Shown: positions 5,022 to 10,301 of the stretch, one piece after another
Numbering within the stretch: position 1 is the stretch's first letter
Layout of the letters: each line of letters opens with the position of its first letter
DNA from: Desulfuromonadaceae bacterium
GTDB taxonomy: Bacteria > Desulfobacterota > Desulfuromonadia > Desulfuromonadales > Geopsychrobacteraceae
Assembly: GCA_016744555.1 (NCBI GenBank)
Contig: JADGED010000078.1
Span: 1 to 10,301, forward strand
Direction of reading: 5' to 3'
DNA: 10,301 bases
Position numbers and translations under genes: made by a program
The notes under the pieces: model-generated
What the model was told of the DNA's origin: nothing
Databases searched by the model: none
The model's input: the letters and a program-made list of their open reading frames with translations, nothing else

Positions 5022-5612
5022 GTGAAAATAGATGCCCAAGGAAAACCTTGCCCTACCCCAGTTATAATGACAAAAAAAGCTCTTGAGAATATTGATGAAG
5101 GCATTTTGACCGTCTTGGTTGACAATTTTGCCTCCAAAGAAAACGTTATAAAGTTTGCCCAAAGCCAAGGGCACACCGCCGAATTTAGCGAAGCGGATGG
5201 AGTATTTACCATCGACATTGCTATTGGCTATCCCTGCGAACTCCCGGCAAAACAACAAGGTGCAGCAAATGGCAACACTGAAAACATCGTCGTGTTTATC
5301 GCTACCGACTCTATCGGCGACGATAATGGCTTGGGTAAAACGTTGATGAATGGCTTCATTGCCAACCTCATCAACATGGACACCTTGCCGAAAACAATCA
5401 TTATGGTTAACAGTGCCATCAACTTATCTACGATTAACAACGATACGGTTGCAGCTCTGCAGTTGTTAGCCGACAAAGATGTAGAAATTTTAAGTTGTGG
5501 CGCCTGCCTGACTTTCTTTAAGGTTGAACATGACCTAAAGGTTGGTGAAATTACCGATGCGCACCGAGTAATGACGCGCTTATTCGAAGCAGATAAAGTA
5601 ATTAGATTATAA
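5022..5612 (+). CDS. yedF: Selenium-metabolism sulfurtransferase-like protein YedF
   Basis: This 196-residue protein has two parts. A TusA/SirA-like domain (about 1-70) carries the CPTP motif with C10 (DAQGKPCPTP), the site that carries persulfide in TusA. A DsrE-like domain (about 88-196) carries SCGACL (158-163, C159 and C162). This fusion is the YedF family usually found beside selD in selenium-using bacteria; a role in handling or delivering reduced selenium is suspected but not proven. The GTG start is preceded by AGGAG (5011-5015) with a 6-nt spacer and gives the canonical MKIDAQGKPCP opening. selD starts 36 bp downstream on the same strand, so the two form an operon embedded between hisH and hisA. 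Confidence 0.92.
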   Translation: MKIDAQGKPCPTPVIMTKKALENIDEGILTVLVDNFASKENVIKFAQSQGHTAEFSEADGVFTIDIAIGYPCELPAKQQGAANGNTENIVVFIATDSIGDDNGLGKTLMNGFIANLINMDTLPKTIIMVNSAINLSTINNDTVAALQLLADKDVEILSCGACLTFFKVEHDLKVGEITDAHRVMTRLFEADKVIRL

Positions 5613-5648
5613 AATGGCGCAATACTTCGTGCCGGAGAATAACATTTC

Positions 5649-6674
5649 ATGAAATTGACCCATATAGCAAAAGCCGCCGGCTGAGCGGCTAAAATAGGTC
5701 CGGGTGACCTACACGAAACGCTTGGCGACTTAAACGTATATCGCGACTCTAACTTGGTAGTAGGATTCGAAACCAGTGACGACGCAGGTGTCTTTAAAAT
5801 TGATGATGACAAAAGCCTGGTGCAAACAGTCGACTTCATTACCCCAGTTGTCGACGATCCGTATAAATTTGGACAGATAGCTGCACTTAACTCCCTTAGC
5901 GATGTCTATGCTATGGGTGGCACTCCACTAACGGCCATGTCAATTTTGATGTACAACTGCGACATTGACACAACCCTGATCCAGCAAATGATGCAGGGCG
6001 CTTGCGATGAACTTAGAAAAGCAAACTGTACCCTAGTTGGTGGTCATACGGTCGAAGATGATGAAGTAAAGTTAGGCTTTTCGATTACCGGCACTGTGTC
6101 CAATGGAAAATTCTACAGAAACTCAACCGTTAGGTCCGGCGATTTACTAATTTATACCAAACCGCTAGGCATTGGTATCGTCGCTACCGCCTTAAAAGGT
6201 GAGCTAACAACAGAAGAAGAGACCAGCCAGATTGAAACCATTATGCTGCGATCTAACGCTAAAGCGGCAGATTTACTCAAAAAATACGATGTATCTGCTT
6301 GTACTGATGTAACTGGGTTTGGACTTGCAGGGCACGGATTTGAAATGGCTGCTGGGGCAAAAAAATCAATAGCAATTGAAATCGATAAAATTCCATTTAT
6401 TGAAAGTGCGCTAAAGTATGCAGAGATGGGGATTATTCCTGCTGGTGCCTACAGCAACAAACAATTCATGGATGCGGAGTACATTTTCTCCAGCAGTGAC
6501 AAAGAAAAGGAGATCATCCTTTTTGATCCACAAACAGCAGGGGGGCTCTTGATAGGCGTAGCAGAGGCGGATGCCTCAAAATTGTTGGCAGATTTACTCG
6601 CTGCTGGTTACCCTGATGCGGTAGTCATTGGCAACGTCACTGATCCAACGACAACAGCAGTAACGTTTATCTAA
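5649..6674 (+). CDS. selD: Selenophosphate synthetase SelD, itself a selenoprotein (in-frame UGA = Sec12)
   Basis: SelD makes selenophosphate from selenide and ATP, the selenium donor for selenocysteine tRNA and selenouridine. Reading UGA at 5682-5684 as selenocysteine gives a 341-residue protein starting MKLTHIAKAAGUAAKIGPGD. U12 and K15 match the catalytic Cys17 and Lys20 of the E. coli enzyme in relative spacing. Further signatures are ETSDDAGV (41-48, metal/ATP binding), SDVYAMGG, GGHTVEDDE, DVTGFGLAGH and DPQTAGGLL. The ATG at 5649 has GGAG 11 nt upstream. Starting after the UGA would lose 35 residues including the active site. A stem-loop right behind the UGA fits a bacterial SECIS. tRNA-Sec, SelA and SelB must be encoded elsewhere. 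Confidence 0.95.
5672..5690 (+). other. Hairpin presenting the Sec UGA in its loop
   Basis: AGCCGC (5672-5677) pairs perfectly with GCGGCT (5685-5690), leaving the loop CGGCTGA that contains the UGA codon. It may be a by-product of the AAG-Sec-AA coding sequence, or a lower element of the recoding structure. It can coexist with the SECIS-like hairpin 4 nt downstream. Confidence 0.4.
5695..5711 (+). promoter_or_regulatory. Bacterial SECIS-like element
   Basis: TAGGTC (5695-5700) and GACCTA (5706-5711) form a perfect 6-bp stem around the loop CGGGT. The stem starts 10 nt after the UGA and the loop starts 16 nt after it, within the usual range for bacterial SECIS elements. The loop has a G among its first two bases and a GU, as expected for SelB binding. 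The 17-nt size matches the minimal E. coli fdhF upper stem-loop. Confidence 0.75.
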
Positions 6675-6689
6675 ACTTTACTGCTGTTG
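6652..6689. terminator. Hairpin at the selD/hisH convergent junction, possible terminator
   Basis: CAACAGCAGTAA (6652-6663) pairs with its exact complement at 6678-6689. A further 4-bp GTTT/AAAC inner stem sits above one mismatch. It overlaps the selD stop and lies 24 bp past the hisH stop. There is no T-run on either strand, so it may slow RNA decay or stop polymerase in another way rather than act as a standard intrinsic terminator. Confidence 0.5.
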
Positions 6690-6713
6690 CTCGAAATTAA
6701 AACCGCTTAAATT

Positions 6714-7337
6714 CTACAACTCACCAAAATTTTTAAATATTTGCAGCCCAACGTCTTGACTCTTTTCCGGGTGAAATTGGGTTGCCATAATATTATCACG
6801 CCAAACAGAAGCACAAAACTCTACCTCTCCGTAACGACAACTAGCAGCAACATCATTGCTATCACTAGCTTCACAGTAGTATGAGTGGACAAAGTAGACG
6901 AAGCTTTCATCTACAACATCCTTAAACAGCGGTGATTGTTGCTGGATAAGCAGATTGTTCCATCCCATGTGTGGTACTTTGAGGCGCTCACCATTTTCGA
7001 CCATTTCGGCAGGAAAACGAACTACTTTACCGGGGATAATACCCAGCCCTCTATGACGACCAAATTCACTACTTTGATCAAATAACATCTGCATGCCGAC
7101 ACAAATACCCAACAACGGCTTACCAGCCTCAACATGAGTCAATAAAGGTTCGACAAAATCACCAGTATGCAGTTGGTCAATACAATCACGAAAAGCACCA
7201 ACCCCAGGCAAAACAACTTTATCAGCGCTAGCTATATCGGCAGGGTCAGCGCTTACACGCACAGCAAAACCGAGACTTTCAAATGCCTTAGCAACGCTGC
7301 GTAGGTTGCCCATTTCATAATCAATAATATTAATCAT
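6714..7337 (-). CDS. hisH: Imidazole glycerol phosphate synthase, glutaminase subunit HisH
   Basis: HisH is the class I glutamine amidotransferase that feeds ammonia to HisF. It has 207 residues, normal for the family. The nucleophile is C79 in GICVGMQ (77-83); the rest of the triad is H189 and E191 in TQFHPEKS. The oxyanion region is LPGVGAF (43-49). The ATG at 7337 gives the standard MINIIDYEMGNLRSV start with GGAG about 10 nt upstream; an in-frame TTG 33 nt earlier would add residues unlike the family. It is 60 bp downstream of hisB. Its stop faces the end of selD, so the hisG-D-B-H transcript probably ends here. Confidence 0.95.
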   Translation of the reverse strand: MINIIDYEMGNLRSVAKAFESLGFAVRVSADPADIASADKVVLPGVGAFRDCIDQLHTGDFVEPLLTHVEAGKPLLGICVGMQMLFDQSSEFGRHRGLGIIPGKVVRFPAEMVENGERLKVPHMGWNNLLIQQQSPLFKDVVDESFVYFVHSYYCEASDSNDVAASCRYGEVEFCASVWRDNIMATQFHPEKSQDVGLQIFKNFGEL

Positions 7338-7397
7338 ATTTCTTTTACTCCGGCAGATGAAAAAGCCCAATCTGCTGCGTTATGCTCACCCTTAATG

Positions 7398-7988
7398 CTA
7401 CTCGAGTGAACCCTTAGTAGACATAACTCCTTGGATCCGTGGGTCAAGGCCGGTAGCTTCATCTAATGCGCGCCCAAAGGCCTTAAAGATACCCTCAATA
7501 ATATGGTGCAGGTTATCTCCATAAGCAAGATTCACGTGGATATTTGCACCGGAGTGGTTACAAAAAGCGATAAAAAACTCTTCTACCAACTCGGTATCAA
7601 AGTCGCCAACCTTTGTCTTAGGCAAATCGACGTTAAACACCAAAAATGGACGACCGGAGAAATCGATAATAACCGAAGCAAGTGCTTCATGCATCGGCAT
7701 GGTCTCACGACCAAAACGCCGAACTCCAGATTTATCGCCTAAAGCGCTCTTAAATGCTTCTCCAAGAACAATCCCCAGATCTTCAACTGTGTGATGAGCA
7801 TCAATTTCGGTATCACCGGTAGCTTTAACGGTCAGGTCAAAAAAACCGTGACGAGCAACAGCCGACAACATATGGTTAAAAAATGGTACTGGACTTTCAA
7901 TGTGGTGCTGACCAGAACCATCGAGATTAAGTTCAATGGAGATATTTGTCTCTTTTGTTTCACGAGCTATCGTTGCTGAACGGGTCAT
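7398..7988 (-). CDS. hisB: Imidazoleglycerol-phosphate dehydratase HisB (monofunctional)
   Basis: HisB dehydrates imidazole glycerol phosphate to imidazole acetol phosphate. The 196-residue length is that of the monofunctional enzyme; the N-terminal histidinol-phosphatase domain of the enterobacterial fusion is absent. Both metal-binding HHxxE motifs are present: HHTVED (65-70) and HHIIE (161-165), together with FFNHML (36-41). The start at 7988 has GGAGG 4 nt upstream. It follows hisD after an 88-bp gap that holds a large inverted repeat, and no hisC lies in that gap. Confidence 0.96.
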   Translation of the reverse strand: MTRSATIARETKETNISIELNLDGSGQHHIESPVPFFNHMLSAVARHGFFDLTVKATGDTEIDAHHTVEDLGIVLGEAFKSALGDKSGVRRFGRETMPMHEALASVIIDFSGRPFLVFNVDLPKTKVGDFDTELVEEFFIAFCNHSGANIHVNLAYGDNLHHIIEGIFKAFGRALDEATGLDPRIQGVMSTKGSLE

Positions 7989-8005
7989 GTGACCTCCACA
8001 CTTTC

Positions 8006-8071
8006 GTAGGGGCGCTGCTTGCTGCGCCCTGCCTTGTATTGCAAATTGGGCGCGGCAAGCAGCGCCCCTAC
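8006..8071. repeat. Long GC-rich inverted repeat (REP/MITE-like) between hisD and hisB
   Basis: Two 24-nt arms (8006-8029 and 8048-8071) are reverse complements with a single mismatch, around an 18-nt spacer. Both outer ends read GTAGGGGCGC inward, and the arms contain a nested palindrome (GCGC...GCTTGC). This GTAGGGGCG...CGCCCCTAC form resembles dispersed repeats, sometimes linked to REP-associated (Y1) transposases. There is no T-run, so it is not a standard terminator. In the his mRNA it would form a very stable hairpin ending 18 nt before the hisB ATG, just ahead of its ribosome binding site. Confidence 0.8.
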
Positions 8072-8076
8072 AATAG

Positions 8077-9366
8077 TTATTTCAACCGTATAGAAACAGA
8101 TTTAGCATGAGCTTCCAAACCTTCAAGTTCGGCAATATGGACAATATCTTTACCCAAACGCTGCAACCCTGCAGGTGAAAACGATAAAATACTCGATTTC
8201 TTTACAAAGTCATCCAAAGATAACGGCGAAAAGAACCGGGCAGTACCTCCGGTAGGTAAGGTGTGATTTGGTCCAGCCAAATAATCGCCAGCAGCTTCTG
8301 GGGTACTATGCCCCATAAAAATTGCTCCTGCGTGACGAATTTTAGACAGTATTGCAAATGGCTCAGCTACTGCGAGCTCCAAGTGCTCAGGGGCAATACG
8401 GTTAGAGAAATCTATCGCCTCAGCAAGATCGGTAGCAATAATAATTGCACCAAAGTTATCAATTGATTGACGGGCAATGGTCTCACGACTAAGTTGCTGT
8501 AGTTGCTTTTCTACCTCTGCTTGTACGGCAACCGCCATAGTTTCAGAGCTAGTTACCAGAACTGACGATGCAAGTTCATCGTGCTCAGCCTGGGAAAGAA
8601 GATCAGCTGCAATATGGGCTGCCTCGCCGCTACCATCATTGATCACCAAAATTTCGCTCGGACCGGCTATCATGTCGATATCAACCTGCCCAAATACCAA
8701 TTTTTTAGCAGTAGCTACATAGATATTACCCGGCCCGGTGATCTTATCTACCCGTGGAACCGATTCGGTTCCATAGGCTAGTGCAGCAACTGCCTGCGCA
8801 CCACCGAGCTTAAAAATTCTATCAACGCCAGCTATTTTTGCTGCAGCCAAAACATGTGGGTTAACTTCACCACCCGGCATTGGCACCACCATGATTACCT
8901 CGGCAACACCAGCAACCTTAGCCGGAATAGCATTCATCAATACCGAAGATGGGTAGGCCGCTTTACCACCCGGAACATAAATACCAACCCGATCTAATGG
9001 GCGTACCATTTGTCCAAGGAGAACATCGTCTTCATCGGTAGAGATCCAAGTTTCTTGTTTTTGTTTGGCATGATAAGTAGCAATCCGATCAGCAGCCAAT
9101 TGCAATGCCGCCATTGCTTCAGCACTAACCGCAGCTAACGCTGTAGCAATTTCAACTTCACTTACTTCAATATTCGAAGTATTAAGATCAATATTGTCGA
9201 ATTTTTCGCTTAATTCAAACAATGCTGAATCGCCACGCTGACGCACATCGGAAATAATCGTCTTTACAGTTTCTTCTATATTATCAGGAACTTCATCGGC
9301 ACGCTGCTCAATCAACTTGAACTGAGTTGCAAAGTCGGCGTCACTGAATTTTAGTATTTGCATCAT
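8077..9366 (-). CDS. hisD: Histidinol dehydrogenase HisD
   Basis: HisD carries out the last two steps of histidine synthesis, oxidising histidinol to histidine with two NAD+. It is 429 residues, full length. The zinc ligands are visible as Q259 and H262 (SQAEHDE), D361 (AAGDYL) and H420 (EAHAKS), and the catalytic pair is E327-H328 in APEHLEL. Other signatures are PGGKAAYPS (132-140), GPGNIYV (211-217) and GPNHTLPTGG (365-374). Two Met codons open the ORF; the first (9366) has AGGA 8 nt upstream. That ribosome binding site lies in the arm of a hairpin at 9370-9398. hisG ends 62 bp upstream. Confidence 0.97.
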   Translation of the reverse strand: MMQILKFSDADFATQFKLIEQRADEVPDNIEETVKTIISDVRQRGDSALFELSEKFDNIDLNTSNIEVSEVEIATALAAVSAEAMAALQLAADRIATYHAKQKQETWISTDEDDVLLGQMVRPLDRVGIYVPGGKAAYPSSVLMNAIPAKVAGVAEVIMVVPMPGGEVNPHVLAAAKIAGVDRIFKLGGAQAVAALAYGTESVPRVDKITGPGNIYVATAKKLVFGQVDIDMIAGPSEILVINDGSGEAAHIAADLLSQAEHDELASSVLVTSSETMAVAVQAEVEKQLQQLSRETIARQSIDNFGAIIIATDLAEAIDFSNRIAPEHLELAVAEPFAILSKIRHAGAIFMGHSTPEAAGDYLAGPNHTLPTGGTARFFSPLSLDDFVKKSSILSFSPAGLQRLGKDIVHIAELEGLEAHAKSVSIRLK

Positions 9367-9369
9367 TGA

Positions 9370-9398
9370 CTTGTTCCTTTTTAGAAGATAGGAACAAG
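9370..9398 (-). promoter_or_regulatory. Hairpin covering the hisD ribosome binding site
   Basis: In the his mRNA (minus strand), CTTGTTCCT (9398-9390) pairs perfectly with AGGAACAAG (9378-9370) over an 11-nt loop. The second arm contains the AGGA used by hisD, so the structure could limit hisD translation unless opened. The pairing is seen; the effect is inference. Confidence 0.4.
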
Positions 9399-9406
9399 GA
9401 GCAAGG

Positions 9407-9427
9407 TTGAACCTTGAACCTTGAACT
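9407..9427. repeat. Three-copy 7-bp tandem repeat after hisG
   Basis: TTGAACC, TTGAACC and TTGAACT stand in tandem directly after the hisG stop codon. The preceding AAGG makes the overlapping near-palindrome AAGGTTGAACCTT. Such heptamer arrays can change copy number by slippage. They lie in noncoding DNA between hisG and hisD. Confidence 0.65.
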
Positions 9428-9428
9428 T

Positions 9429-10091
9429 CTACATTGAGATTTTAACTTCATCACCAATCAATGGCTCGAGGCCATCAATAATTTTACTTATTCGTTTGTG
9501 CTTAGTTTTCAAGCTAGCCCGGTTAACAATTAACCTGGTTGTAATTTCAGCGATGGTCTCGACTTCAACCATATTATTAGCTTTTAAAGTACCGCCAGTA
9601 GAAACTAGATCGACAATTCGCTCCGACAAACCAACCAAAGGTGCTAATTCAATAGACCCATAAAGCTTGATCAACTCGACCTGAATCCCTTTAGCGGCAA
9701 AGTAACGCTCGGTAACGTTAGGATATTTAGTTGCGACCCTAATATTTGACCAATTCAAAGGATTGTCTGTAGTTTGCAGCGCCTTAGGTTCGGCGACAAC
9801 AAGGCGACAATATCCAAATTTCAGATCTAAAGGCTCGTACAGATCTTTACCTTGCTCCAACAAAGTATCCTTGCCAACAACACCGATATCGGCACAACCG
9901 TACTCAACATAGGTTGGCACATCGGTAGCTCGAACTGCCATAAAGCGAAATTTATGCTCACTGTTTTCAAATACGAGTTTACGGCTTTTTTCGTTCATTT
10001 CATCACAAGTAATTCCGATTTTCGCAAACAGCTCCATCGAATCCTGCAAAATCCTACCCTTCGGCAAGGCGAAGGTAATCCAATCACTCAT
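9429..10091 (-). CDS. hisG: ATP phosphoribosyltransferase, short form (HisG_S)
   Basis: HisG starts the pathway by joining ATP and PRPP to phosphoribosyl-ATP. The 220-residue length is that of the short form, which lacks the C-terminal ACT-like histidine-binding domain and normally needs HisZ for activity and feedback control. hisZ is not in this window. Signatures are FALPKGRI (7-14), the EYGCADIGVVGKD region (63-75) and LSERIVDLVSTGGTL (154-168), the PRPP-binding part. AGGAG lies 5 nt before the ATG. The gene starts 2 nt after the murA stop, so murA and the his genes appear cotranscribed and translationally coupled. Confidence 0.96.
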   Translation of the reverse strand: MSDWITFALPKGRILQDSMELFAKIGITCDEMNEKSRKLVFENSEHKFRFMAVRATDVPTYVEYGCADIGVVGKDTLLEQGKDLYEPLDLKFGYCRLVVAEPKALQTTDNPLNWSNIRVATKYPNVTERYFAAKGIQVELIKLYGSIELAPLVGLSERIVDLVSTGGTLKANNMVEVETIAEITTRLIVNRASLKTKHKRISKIIDGLEPLIGDEVKISM

Positions 10092-10093
10092 AG

Positions 10094-10301
10094 TTACTCC
10101 TGTTCACGCCAGATGCGGGCACCGAGCGCTGCCAGCTTCTTTTCGATTTTTTCGTAACCACGCTCGAGGTGGTAAATCCGTGCCACCTCGCTGGTATTTT
10201 CAGCCGCCAATCCGGCCAGAATCAGCGAAGCACTGGCCCGCAGGTCAGTCGGCATCACCGGAGCGCCAGTCAGCTCTTTGCAGCCACGGATAATCGCACT
10301 G
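10094..10301 (-). CDS. murA: UDP-N-acetylglucosamine 1-carboxyvinyltransferase MurA, C-terminal part
   Basis: The 69 visible codons encode the end of MurA, the first committed enzyme of peptidoglycan synthesis. Recognisable pieces are AIIRGCKELTGAPV, MPTDLRASASLILAGL and VARIYHLERGYEKIEKKL, in family order up to the stop TAA at 10096-10094. The rest lies beyond the right edge. It is transcribed into hisG with a 2-nt gap. Its GC content, about 58 percent by hand count, is clearly higher than that of the his genes. Confidence 0.95.
   Translation of the reverse strand, partial: SAIIRGCKELTGAPVMPTDLRASASLILAGLAAENTSEVARIYHLERGYEKIEKKLAALGARIWREQE

Noticed and set aside
5228..5839. A 203-codon minus-strand ORF across yedF and the start of selD
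   Set aside because: It is antisense to two well-supported genes, shows no family motif, and its composition is a shadow of their codon pattern.
7353..7375. GCAGAT/ATCTGC hairpin between hisB and hisH as a terminator or attenuator
   Set aside because: Only 6 bp with an 11-nt loop and no T-run; expected by chance in a gap of this kind.
9914..9930. TTGGCAC with GG-N10-GC on the plus strand within hisG, as a second sigma-54 promoter
   Set aside because: The -12 block lacks the TTGC context, it lies antisense within a coding region, and no plus-strand gene follows.

Overview
The window looks like chromosomal DNA from an anaerobic, moderately AT-rich Desulfuromonadales/Geobacter-type bacterium. 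This is inferred from the murA-hisG-hisD-hisB-hisH-hisA-hisF-hisE order, a short-form HisG, a selenocysteine-containing SelD beside YedF, a periplasmic octaheme cytochrome c of the hydroxylamine-oxidoreductase (HAO) family with an FNR-type promoter, and a sigma-54 type promoter. The species cannot be named from sequence alone.

Left part (1-2740). A gene starts at position 31 on the minus strand and runs off the left edge, behind a good ribosome binding site and a near-consensus sigma-54 promoter (88-105). The region upstream of it (about 140-320) is dense in CTGTAT/ATACAG half-sites and palindromes. Next, on the plus strand, come two tandem paralogous small membrane proteins with a cysteine cluster resembling a zinc ribbon (455-817 and 922-1242). 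The octaheme cytochrome follows (1391-2677), behind a perfect FNR-type palindrome placed as in a class II promoter. A strong bidirectional terminator (2701-2740) closes this half.

Right part (2760-10301), mainly minus strand. Reading in the direction of transcription: murA (3' end only), hisG, hisD, hisB, hisH, then, after an interruption, hisA, hisF, hisE and a small unknown gene. The interruption is the plus-strand pair yedF-selD, which lies between hisH and hisA and separates hisAFE from the upstream his genes. hisAFE therefore needs its own promoter, and a candidate overlapped by an operator-like dyad is seen in the 205-bp hisA/yedF divergent region. hisC, hisI, hisZ and a histidinol-phosphatase gene are not in the window. 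Three intergenic repeats or hairpins punctuate the his genes.

The main points of interest are: (1) selD carries an in-frame UGA at codon 12 with a compact SECIS-like hairpin just behind it, so simple gene calling loses the catalytic N-terminus; (2) hisE is frameshifted, with its conserved C-terminal tail intact in the +1 frame; (3) the his operon is split by a selenium module; (4) the octaheme cytochrome has an FNR-type promoter; (5) an apparent sigma-54 regulatory region lies at the left edge.
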